Of a stretch of DNA of 64,000 bases, positions 1-11,143 are shown piece after piece. The notes below the pieces were generated by a model, which was not told the DNA's origin, ran no database searches, and saw only the letters and a program-made list of their open reading frames with translations. Made by a program: the position numbers and the translations under genes. Each line of letters opens with the position of its first letter. The stretch's first letter is position 1. The DNA is taken from contig NC_087080.1 of NCBI RefSeq assembly GCF_026151205.1, positions 10,277,837-10,341,836 of the forward strand, read 5' to 3'. This DNA is from Bolinopsis microptera (taxonomy: Eukaryota; Ctenophora; Tentaculata; Lobata; Bolinopsidae).

Positions 1-279
1 AAGATCTAATGTATTTGTATCTGTATCTACCTCAAAATCTATCTGCTAATCAAATGAAGAAATCAAACCTACAGGGAGAATACAAATTAAATTCTTATAT
101 TATTCTTTCTGCGCTACAGTTTAATATTGATAGATGGCGAAAATTTACTGAAAATACCGTCATTTGAACATCAAAAATAACCAAAAAAGGATTTTCCGCC
201 CTTATTATTCTGAAGTGGATAATAACCCTTCCCCATAAAACACTTATTTTAAATGTTAAATTATCCCATTCCTTTGCAG

Positions 280-3200
280 GCAGATGTGGTGGCGTGTACA
301 CTAGATGAGCTCGATATGGGATGCCCTTGTTAGAAGATTCAGATCCGTTCTTGTTTTCGCCTGCCCCTTCTGTACCAACGACTATCAATATGCCAATCCA
401 AACCATCACCCTTCGGAAGAGCCGGAATCTGAGCTGCAGAAAGATGTTTACACCCCAAAAAAGGAGAGAAATAAAAAACACGTGAGAAAAGATAAGAAGG
501 ATGAATTTATTGTGATTAAGGCCGATGAAGAAGCTGGATTTTCCTCCAAATCCAGCGGTTCTAACTCACAATGTCTCGACGTTGAAGTTGAGAACTCCGA
601 CGAGCTTCACCGAATCATGATAAGAAAGTCACAGTTCCTCCCGCCAGAACCGTATCAGCCGTCCCAGGAAGAGATTGATGCCGAGACGGCCCCCAAAGAT
701 GCCACTCTAGGTAAAACCCTCCCTAAAACATTAGGCAGAAAAGAACCTTTAGAGCCTATCCCCCATCACAAACCTGTTTCACCAGTACAACCTCCAATTT
801 CTCAGTCGAGAACATATTCACCGACATCGCCAGATGATTTTGCTGACTCTATATCCCAAGTCAGTAGAAAGAGCAAAAAATCGCTGTTTGGATTTGGGCA
901 AAAGAAGAAGCAAAAGAAAGACCCTGATTCCCAATCAGTGTTTTCGTTTGCATCTTTTAAATCTGGTAAATCTGTAGAATCTAAAAGTGAGGCTCTCGAG
1001 AGGAAAGAACGTAAACGCCGTGAAAAGGAAGAAAAGAAGGACAAAAAAGAGGTTGAAAAACAAGAGCTGAGGCTGTCCCATGGACTTAATCAGCAGAAGT
1101 TTGAAAACATCTACCCTTGGATGAACGAGTTAGAACCTTTTGACGATGAAAAAGAAGTACCAAATGTTATCGAAGAGATAAGGATCCGAGAGGCACAGGA
1201 ATTGAACAAACTCGAACAAGATGACATAGACGTCTATGACGAGAGATTTTATGCTGCAGAATCGTTTCTCGATCTCGGTACCCAGCTTATGCCAGTGTCA
1301 CAAATCTCCGAGCCTCTTGCTCCTGTTTTTGTAAACAAGTTTGGTGCTCCAAAAGATGGGATTAAAAAACCATTTGAACCTATCATTAGTCCTCTAGTTC
1401 GTGAACCAGAAAAGGCTCAAGTGCTCCGTTTTCGTCAAGCTAGCTCTGACGCGGAAACTGAAGGCGTAGTCCGAAAAGCTCGCAAATCTCTTGCTGATGT
1501 TGAGCCAAGTGTTTCCATCGAGGCTCCTGTATCAGCAGATCCTGTACCACCACTAAAAAAGAAAGACATGTTTGAAAACATGCCATTGAAAAAGAGGGAC
1601 ATATTTGCTAATGTACTTCCCCCATCAGCATCACCTCCCGGACCTGCAGAATATAATGAGCATGTAGGTGGTATTCCGTCCAAAAACCTCGAAACTATAA
1701 GTGATCATGAGGATACAGAGGGCAGGGACCTAAAGAAAGAAATCGAAGAAGTCACTCAACTGGATGATTATCTGCAGACAATTTCTGTCGATATCAATGA
1801 ACACCGAAGTAAACGAGAAAAGAAGAAAAGGGCGAGGGCTGAAAAATCTGAGAAGAGTAAAAAGAAGAAGAAGCGATCTCCCACCAGAATAGAATCTAAT
1901 CCGATCGAAGATCGATCAATCGACGATATTCCTGTTGAGAAAGACTTACTTGCTGATCTCACCAACCCTCTGCTTTTTCCAGAGCCACCACAAGAAAAGA
2001 AAAAAGAAATTCCCATCGTTAACTACACCAGAAGCTTGAATGAAGATATCAAGAAAAAAGATGATGGAGACAAGGTTGAAAGTATCAAAGAAATTCAAAA
2101 CACTTTAGATAGGAGAAAGAAGGAGCTATCTGAAAAAGAGTCTGACAAAGAAGTGAAAATTACCAACAAAGACCTACGAAACGAAACAACGAGGGTAGTA
2201 GTTGATGAGAATCTTGTCCAGAACAGAATGTCTTATTTTGACCTTGATGATGGTGTTCTAGATCACATGAATTTTCGAGGGGTGGAAAGTGAGCGCGATC
2301 TTCTCATTAAAAATGGAGCACCTTCTGGTTCCCGTATACCTGGACAACAACATGCGCAGGAGAACTCTGAAAGCAAGCGCCGTCGAAAGAAGGACAGATC
2401 TGAACGGTCAGAAAGAAGGAGACATAAAGATGAATCAGAGGCAGAGAGGGAAGAGAGAAGAAAACGAAGACGCGAGGGAGACCGTGAGAGACGTGAAAGC
2501 GAAAATTCGGAGAACCCCCGTCCCCGTAGAAGACCGAGTAAAGCTTCCTCTGATAATGAAGATGCTCCTGCAAGAAAGCGCAGAGCACATAGAGACGAAT
2601 CTTCCGGTGTAAAGAGTGAAGCTGATGCGCCTAAAGAGAAGCGTCGCCGCGAGAGGCGAAGGTCACGCCCTGACGGGGAGTCGAGAGAAGAACGTCATTC
2701 AAGGAGAGATTCCAGGAAAGACAGGAACTCTCGAGGCAATGATGATCAAAAAAATGAGCGTAGAAGGGATCGCTCTAGGGATGATTCCAATACAGACCGT
2801 AAAAGGGAGCGGTCTTCCAAAGATCACCGCAGATCTACAAAAGCTAATTTTGAAGTCAAAGAGAAAGCTGCCTCGAGAGAAAGTGCAACATTTTCCGATG
2901 ATAAGCTTCCTATTCCAGCTCGAAAAGAGGTAAAAGAAATTGTTCCTCCTCGAAAGGGGAGTCCGGTTGAAGTGTACGAAAAAGATGGGGCCTTGAAAGC
3001 TTTTCCATCTCACATAGCCCGTGACATCAAATCTGATATGGTAGAAAAACGCAGGAAAGAATTCCAAGATAAAAAACAACTAGAGCTCATCCGGCAGAAA
3101 ATGGATCTTGACTTCCAATCAGTGGACACTAAACGCTCTGTTTTTGTCTCAAACGATCAATTTGGAAACAATCAAGCTCCCCTATCTCCAACACCAGTTT

Positions 3201-3676
3201 CTGCCACGTCATCTAAACATAAATCAGGGAAGAAAGGTAAAAAGAAAAGCAAAGATTTAAACACCGCACCAAAACCTAAACCTCGTAGAGTGAGCTCCAG
3301 ACCTAAACTTGATCCTATCAGGAGTCAGGAGGAGGTCGCCAAAGCTCGACCTCGTCGCGTCATCTATGAAACAGACGAAGACAAATCAGGTTCAACCCTT
3401 CACTCTGGCGACGAAAAACCCAAAGTCATAAAACGACAATCGTCTGTTACCTCTAACGATTCGACTTTGAAAGACATCGGGGATATTCCATCTGAATGGA
3501 ATGTATCGATGATGAGTAGGAGCAGACAGGTTAGTGCTCGGAGTAACGATTCCAGAGACTCAAGACTCACTCACAGGTCACAATTATCAGCTGCTAAAGG
3601 CTCTAGAGGTGCTTCGCCCGTCATAGTGGAGGAGAAACCAAGTAAAAAGAAAAAGAAAAGAAAATCGTTGTTTTGA
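280..3676 (+). CDS. Large charged RS/RE-rich protein, single long coding exon
   Basis: An 1123-codon frame runs from ATG 305 to TGA 3676. A TAG lies directly before the ATG, so this start is forced, and a good 3' splice site (cctttgcag, ending 279) suggests at least one upstream non-coding exon. The first 30 residues hold a short hydrophobic stretch and a CPFC pair. The rest is low-complexity and charged: many KKKK/KRRK clusters, SPT/SP motifs, and an Arg-Ser/Arg-Glu block at about residues 680-880. More ordered acidic segments lie near residues 270-340, with conserved-looking helices around 900-940. The C-terminus is KKKKKRKSLF. The composition resembles nuclear speckle or cytoskeletal linker proteins, but I recognise no family and infer no function. 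An AATAAA lies 310 bp downstream. Certain as an open frame, unknown as to role. Confidence 0.8.
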
Positions 3677-3985
3677 TGATAATTTTCAATTTAATCTAGG
3701 AGATTCAATTTTATATTTTGATCTGCGTAGCTTGTTTTGATCTTCCGCTTTTTATCATCAGTTCATTATGATCAAGAGATGATTTAGTTGAGATGATGTA
3801 TTTGCTTTAAAGGTGTAATCTTGAATCGTAATTTCGTTTTGTCGTATCAAAATCGTTTGGAATTTTGATGATGCATAACATTTATGATTGATAACACATT
3901 TTATCGTATTTGGTTTAAATTATGAGTCGTACATGTGTATCGAGAGAAATGAAAAAAGTTTTAAAGTTTACGAAATGCGATTGAA

Positions 3986-3991
3986 AATAAA
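3986..3991 (+). terminator. Polyadenylation signal AATAAA
   Basis: A canonical AATAAA lies in AT-rich sequence 310 bp after the stop of the charged-protein gene, in the right place for its 3' end. The sequence from 3677 to here is AT-rich 3' UTR with no other coding signal. Confidence 0.55.
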
Positions 3992-4256
3992 AGAATGATG
4001 TTTCAATTACTATACAATATAATATTTAAAAGTCCACATTGCAACTGAGATAGAGCAGTAAAACTAAATCGTCGGCGTCTAGCGATATTACAGTGCTAAT
4101 CGTACATCCTGCGTACCTGAAGAATTGATGTTATTATAATCACGCAATTTCATTAGTTGAGGCTTTTTGGCTTAAGTTAATCTAATGTATAGTACCTTGT
4201 GGCAATTCTTTGAAATTTGTTAAGTTATCTTTCGACTGAATTCAATTGGTGTCACC

Positions 4257-4378
4257 AATTACATAATTACATAATTACATAATTACATAATTACATAATT
4301 ACATAATTACATAATTACATAATTACATAATTACATAATTACATAATTACATAATTACATAATTACATAATTACATAA
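4257..4378. repeat. 8-bp satellite (ACATAATT)n
   Basis: About 15 essentially perfect head-to-tail copies of acataatt. It directly abuts an inverted repeat on its right and is not telomeric in sequence. Confidence 0.95.
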
Positions 4379-4385
4379 GATATTA

Positions 4386-4528
4386 CATAGATAAATTAAT
4401 TTGATACCCATATTTGTTTTGACACGTGACTGCGATTAACCAACAAGCTTCCAGTATTGGTCAATAAGATCCCAGAATCGCTGTCACGTGTCAATTTGTC
4501 AAGCCAAATATTGTTCATCTTATCTATA
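4386..4528. repeat. Imperfect inverted repeat with CACGTG in each arm
   Basis: The left arm starts catagataaa and contains gacacgtgac; the right arm contains gtcacgtgtc and ends ttatctatag. The arms are about 50 bp, partly mismatched, around a spacer of about 40 bp, as in a foldback or MITE remnant. The rest of 4529-5005 shows no gene. Confidence 0.6.
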
Positions 4529-5005
4529 GTCAATACTTACGATGTTAAAAAGTAGTGAAATTCTTCCTCGAGTGTAGTCTATCCTCTTGCTGGCCTGTAG
4601 ATAATAAATATTAAACTTGTCGTGCGCGGAAACTCGGTGTTTTCAGTTACGCATGTGTCAGTGTAGTAAAGTTCTGAGATGGGGTCAATTAAATGGTCAG
4701 TCTGTGTTCAGTATAAAATACTTACACATTTCTTGGAGTCCACCACGGGCGAGCACGCCTGAATATTGCTAACAAATCCACTTTTCTGTCAACTAACGTG
4801 TCTCTCTTTTTCCTGTGTCTGTGTTTTTGTCGTGTGTGCCTAATTTTGTCTCGTTTTGTTTTGTATCTGTTATTATCAATTTCAGATTAAGGTCCGGCAA
4901 TGTGAAAGTACATTGCTAAGATCAGCGAAGATAAGAGGATCAAACCCTTGAATAGATTTTTATAAATGTTATCATTCTCTAACCAGCATCTGAATCATAA
5001 CTTCA

Positions 5006-6040
5006 TTACCTTTTCTTAGCAGATGCTTGGCTCTTGAAGGGAACGACGTCATATGTCTCCCATGGTGCTTCCATTTCACGGAGTGCTATATCGTCCATAT
5101 CAACTTCTTCGCTCATTCTTCTGAGAGGTACAAAGTTTTCTTCGGTGTTTTTTCCTCGTAGAGGAGTTTGCATTTCTTCACTGAGTCCTCCTCCTCGAGA
5201 AGGCATCTGCATGTCTTCACTGAGTCCTCCTCCACGAGAAGGCATCTGCATCTCTTCGCTAAGACCTCCTCCACGAGAAGGCATCTGCATCTCTTCGCTA
5301 AGACCTCCTCCACGAGAAGGCATCTGCATCTCTTCGCTAAGACCTCTTCCATGAGAAGGCATCTGCAGCTCTTCGCTAAGTCCGCCTCCGCGAGAAGGCA
5401 TCTGCATCTCTTCGCTCAAACCTCTTAGAGGAGTTTGCAGTTCTTCGCTTGCTCTCATTCCACCCCTGAGAAAATATCTGTTTAACTAATTGTGACGGTT
5501 CCTGGAACATTACCAAAGATTACGGCCTATTGGGATGAATTGTGGTTTCTTTTGGTAGGACTTCCATAGTCAAACAACATTAAAGGTATATAGCTTTTTC
5601 AAATAACTATAACAGACCCAAAATACAATAAATTTTATGAGACTTACTCCTCGGAGGTATTCTCGATGATTGCATTACGTTTTGCGAGGGATAGACCCTG
5701 AGTCAGGTTCAGAACTACTGTCACGACCCTGAGATAAAATACCAGTTAGGGGTCTATCAGATCACATATTGTGTAATCACTGAGGGGGAGGGAGGGGTTT
5801 CAAAATGATAACGCTAGTGTAATTTTAAAACAATAGCTGCGTGTAAAACTGATCACAGAAGGGCCGGGGGATTAAAACCAGGCCCCAAAGGGATTCCGTA
5901 ATATGTGAGCGACCCTTTATTGTACCACGATCGAAAATTGTATTCTCAGAGCCAAACTTATAGTAAAAAATTGACCCTATGCTCACAAAAAAAACAAGAC
6001 AAATAACCAATACTTACAACAACACATAGCAGGCGTTCAT
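5006..6040 (-). CDS. Secreted tandem-repeat peptide precursor (candidate prohormone), three exons
   Basis: Exons 6040-6018, 5728-5648 and 5465-5006 join in phase (2/1, 2/1) at clean sites (gtaagta, atctcag, gtaagt, tctcag) to give 187 residues. Residues 1-23 are a textbook signal peptide (MNACYVLLVVTVVLNLTQGL then SLA), followed at once by KR. Residues 38-139 are about eight copies of a 13-residue unit, consensus LSEEMQMPSRGGG, with variants LQTPLRG, MPSHGRG and SEDMQ. The tail (140-187) carries a further NFVPLRR variant and ends AKKR. Each unit has acidic residues before and R-G after a short Q-x-P core. Precursors with many copies and acidic N-terminal flanks are known for cnidarian neuropeptides, but the usual Gly-basic amidation order is reversed here, so a structural secreted protein is an alternative. 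Gene model strong; function inferred. Confidence 0.82.
5168..5440 (-). repeat. 39-bp coding minisatellite
   Basis: Tandem 39-bp units inside exon 3 of the secreted precursor, each coding 13 residues. The three central units are nearly identical and the outer ones diverge, consistent with recent expansion from the middle by unequal exchange. The length keeps the reading frame. Confidence 0.9.
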
Positions 6041-9000
6041 ATCAAGTTCTGGTTTTATTCTGCTGTCACTGCTTAGACCCCGTGTTCATTCACCCTGTTT
6101 AGTACATAATCATAAAAGCGGTTTACAGTTTTCATGACGTATGAACTATGAATTTAGCCCATTAGATTTCCTATACGGATGGCTCTATTTCTAATAAACT
6201 TATAAGAATAATTCTTTGCTCTCAGGACCTGTTTAAAATGGGTTAATATATAATATCACTCATTGTACGCTGTTTTAGATCTAAAAACTTTGAAGGCTTT
6301 AGTTTCACTTTTAGTATTTCTTGCATCAGTTGGTCACTCATTCAATATCGAAAAGTTGAAACACAACTTAGTTTTAATACAGGCAAAATAGAAACCAAAT
6401 CTAGAGCAAGCCACACCAAGATTCCCATCACATGTAATATGTACTGCAGCGTGACCCGGTCGTGTGACGTTACTTCTCGGGAATTACTTTAAGCCACAAT
6501 AAAACTGTGTTAATATATCCCTCACAATGGACTACTAGTACTACAGACCTACTCTAGTAATAACTACCATACTTTACTATTATACTCTACACATGTCACT
6601 CTGACATATATAATTCCTGACAATCCCCTTGTAACGACAATGGAAGCTGTAATACTGCACTTGATTATCTTGTAGCCACATATTATACGGTATAGACTAA
6701 CCAGCCTAACCAATCTACTGAGGCCCCGGCTAAAAGGTACTACCGGCCGGAATTTCGATACCTGAGTCTAACATTAGAAATATACCTATATTATATAACC
6801 GGGAGGGGTCATATAGCTCTTATTTCTTATGGCACTGGTACCATAATCACTGGTTATTCACGGTCATGAAACGCAAAAAATCCAAACACGGAGAACAAAA
6901 TGTAAAACGGAGAACAAATTCAGGAAACTTAAAGTTACCTCTATATCATTATATCAAGCCCATTTTGATAAAAGTTAAGAACCAAAAAACCACTGCATCT
7001 TTCCAAAATAAGCCTCTCTACAGTGGCACTAAATTAATCGTACCATGCAGGCAGCAGTGTAATTGCAGGAAGGGTTTGTGGTTCCTCCGCCCAAACTTTA
7101 ATGGTACTGTCCTCTCGACAACAGTGCAACTATAACGAGAGCTGTAAGTTCCTTCGGAGTATGGTATTACTACTGTATTTAACTACACTCCTGGATCTGG
7201 TAGCCAATCCTCGCTTTGGACAGCAGGGAAAAAGGGGCCCGCTTCTCTAATGTTACCCAGGAGGGACAGGACATTGGCCCGCTTCTCTAATGTTACCCAA
7301 GAGGGACAGGACATTGGCACGGCCCCGAACATGAAAGCGGTGCTCTAAAATTATATTACCTCTGCAGCCAACCAAACACCTTTTATATGCTGCGAATAGT
7401 GACACATCGAGCTCATTACCAGGATTATTTTGGTCCGGCAAGACAAAGGTGCAATTATTGTCTTAATTGTATTGAGTCTAGGGTGATGAGTTCAATCCAA
7501 TCCAGGGATCATCCTCTCCTTGAGTTAAGAGTGATGAGATGGGGGTGCATGGTGTGACGTGGGAATTTGTCATGTGCAACGCCTCCCGGCTTATCAGTGG
7601 ACGACCGGGCCGTTATACCATTGCCTTTCATAACCCAATGTACAACTTTATCATGGAGCACGCATCTAATCTAGATTACTTGGCGCTTGTAATGACCTTC
7701 ACTGGTAAATTTGGTATGTTCGTGTTAAAATTTGAGGCTCGCGATGCAATTAGTAGTACTCGCTAGTAGTAATACAATTACAAAATACAAATACTCTGGT
7801 ATTATCAGAGTCACCTCCAAGCTATTAGAACTGATCATGTCAAACGTATTCTTATAGAATCTTCTACAATATGTGAACCCGGGAGATGGGAAATTTCGGC
7901 GGAACCACTTTTTGACCCCCTCATCCATCTTACGTCATTATATTTTACTTCCCTTTATCATCAACCTTACACAGTTAACAGTGCTGCTGTGTTCACCTGG
8001 ACACATAACATGAACATGAAGCTAACTCTAAAACTTTATTTCAACGCCTCTATGATTACCAGACACGCTGAACGATTGAATCCGGAAAAGTAGCGAGCAA
8101 TTCATTTTATTTGTGGTGAGATGACAGAAAAGAATGGCTGCAATTAATGTTATTCCCCTTCTCTGTAACCGAATTTTCTACAGATATTATCCCACTTTGC
8201 AGTCCGTCTGGAAAGTAAACGAGAGGTAACGCAAGCTCAGGTCAATACGGTTAGTGTAATTAATTAATACCAATAATATGATGATACTGTTGTCGCCATA
8301 CCCGCGAAAAACCAAAATATGAAAGATGTTCACCGATTTCTTGAATGTGACAGAGATAACATGATGGCAAATCACAGCATTGACAGCAGTTAAGCTTTGC
8401 TATAATGGGAAGATGGGGTTATGAGTTTGAGTATAATTGATTAACTCAGTCCCCCTTCTCTTTGTACGAGCTGTGACGATGATTTGATTTGATTTGATAC
8501 GAAACTTTTACAAAATAGCAAATATGCAAGTGTGCAGCGAATCGAACAAAAATATAAAATGGGCTGCAATGTATAATGCTATAAAGCGTGGGTCAGTGAT
8601 ACAAGTACAGAGGAAAACTTTCAAAACAGGAGTTTATGGCCGCCCAAAGTTTCAATAACATCACTTCCACCTAGGAATGAAATAATGAATAGTGAGAAAT
8701 GTGAAAACAATCGACAAATATTGAATGTAAATATTATGATGGTCTATAAAATACAAATAACCTCCGAAAACTACTATATATAATATGCATTTATTGATCA
8801 GCGTCCCAGAGAGATGAATTAATTAATTTTTTCTTTTTTTAAAGATAGGTTGGACCTGAATAGTCTACGAGAGGATAGCATGAGGATTCTCTGCCTGCCT
8901 CTGTGGTATGGCAACCCTGGGGGGTCTAAGGAGAATTAATTTTTTAAATCTCTCAGCAAATCACGAGAATTGCTACTTTTCGATCAGGGGCTTACTTTTG

Positions 9001-11143
9001 TAAGTTATCCTAGGAACTAGCCGCAACTTTATTCGTTCATCCTCTGCCCATAATGCTTTGTTAAATTCGTATCTTTGTTCTTTAAAATGATAGGTATATA
9101 TTCTTTGTTAATAGCAGAGACAAGATACACACCACTCTTTACTTGGACGCCACTCTTTACTTGGACGCGGAGGAGGTGAAAGTGCTAATTGACTTTTATC
9201 TTTCCTAATCTCTTTTACACACCGATGTTGTTGAAAAATTAGACTAAGTTAGTTTAAGTATTTTAGACCCCTTAATTAAAATGTGCTTACGTAATATGTA
9301 CGTGTGCGATCCCTTAATGCTACGGACACCAGAGTATTAAACTGTAACAAAAACAAACAAAACAATGGTGCACGGTACAAGTACAGTCGCAGAGTACCTC
9401 CTACTGCTGGGTGTTAGTGCACTGTTTTCCTAAAACAACAAACACAGTATACTAATAGTATCTATACCTGGTGCACACTTAAAACTACAACCAACTTCCG
9501 ACCGCCAGTTTACAGTTGTGGGAGACAAATTTACCTATTTTGATGACAATGAGAGTTATTCGGTATATTTTTGGACACTGATTCCGAATCAACCCCCGTG
9601 ACAGATGGTTAAAATTATTCCCCGAGGGATTATGCCACGTCAGTAAAACACGAATTCGATTATTTAGGATTAGGGTAAGTGGTGGGTTTCAATCCCTGTT
9701 TATTAGTGCAGAATGCGAAAAGGCTACAAAAGCCTCTGAAATAAGGTTTTTAAATCTTATTCTTGCCACTGTATTAAATTTCCATTATGTAATCTCACCA
9801 TGGTTACGATCTAGCCGTAGGACAAGATTCCTGTTTAATATACAATTATATGTTCCGCAGAATGCGTAGCTGTTTTCATTGTGGTGATGCCAGCAGAGGA
9901 AACTTTACGACATTTGCTGACCGCATGTAAATGCTCAAAATTCAGAAGAGAGTGTAACAAGATTCTGATGCACTTTGTTGGCTATATTTAAGTGAGCTTC
10001 AACGTACATTTTATAAGTTTGGTGAACTACTAAGAGCGATACACGCAGTAATATGTGCATACCATGTATTAGAAAATTCAAGTTTACTAATAAAGGTAAA
10101 AGGTTCACTTACTGTCACGACAGAGTGTATCAATTTTGCTGTTTAACTGACTCAGCATTCAGGCAGCCCAACCCTCTAAATCTACCTGTAGGCCATACCA
10201 TACCCTCACTAAAACCCTAGCAATACATTAAGCTTTTTCTGGTTTCTCTATATTACTTAATGGCAGTTTTTTACTTTTGCTCATGGTAGTAAGGCCAAAG
10301 AATAAACTGAGCAACTAAACAGCTGTATTCAATAGCATAGCCAGATTAGCCACTAGTCAGGAGACATAGTTGATATTTCAAGTAAGAAATGCGTTGTCAC
10401 TCGAGAGTCGAGATGACCATTAAATAGTCGGTCGAATTATCGCGTTAAGTAATATGAATCATTTTTTTGCAACAAATGCATTCAGAGCAGTTCAAGGGTA
10501 CAGAAAACGTCTGGCCAGCCCCACCCCCTCCCACAAATGGCTATATCATTGATTTTATATGGTCTAATCGCAGGATAAGTTCTTAATTTGAGAACCGGCT
10601 CATCAATTATAGTATTATTCCCATTATTATTTATTTATGATACGCGGTGAGAATTCAAAATTGTTCATCAGATTAAATCTTCTTAAATGATTATATTAAT
10701 TTATTGTATAAATTACAAACACATGCATAATTATTAAAATCTCCATCTTATTCCAAAAACAGTTCATTTGATGAAACGGCTTCGGTGTTGTGAATCTAAA
10801 TTCGATGATATTTGTTGATGTTAATGGGTTACCTTTTAATCTATTCAGTGTTCATGCATGAAATTCAAAACGAATTAACTGAACTCTGAGCTGCAAATTT
10901 TTATCTCAATTGGTAGCGAAACAAATAATGAAAATATATTAGTATAGCTACTAAGCAAACTTTCAACATGCATATAAATTCCAAGAGCATCACTATTAAT
11001 TAAAAAGTCTGAACTCTGGATAATCCACATCATAATTCATAACACTTCAGTACAAGAAAACAGTTTTTGAGGCTGCACATCTAAATTTGTATTTACAATT
11101 TTCCGGTCCTTTTAATATTACTCAAGCAGTTCTATGGACGCTC
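6041..11143. other. No gene recognised (5.1 kb)
   Basis: AT-rich sequence between the peptide-precursor gene and the last exon of CFAP144. Several short open frames occur on both strands (for example 6866-7135 and 7539-7766), but none shows splice context, domain or codon pattern that I can support. The only clear structure is a 40-bp tandem duplication at 7236-7315. Promoter elements of the peptide gene should lie just right of 6040 but I cannot point to one. Confidence 0.5.
7236..7315. repeat. 40-bp tandem duplication
   Basis: Two adjacent copies (7236-7275 and 7276-7315) starting ggcccgcttctc and ending ggacaggacatt, differing at one base. Confidence 0.9.

Noticed and set aside
5034-5428. 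Plus-strand and alternative-frame repetitive proteins over the 39-bp repeat (for example arrays of RRHLHLF)
   Set aside because: Shadows of the minus-strand precursor: only that frame has in-phase exons and a signal peptide.
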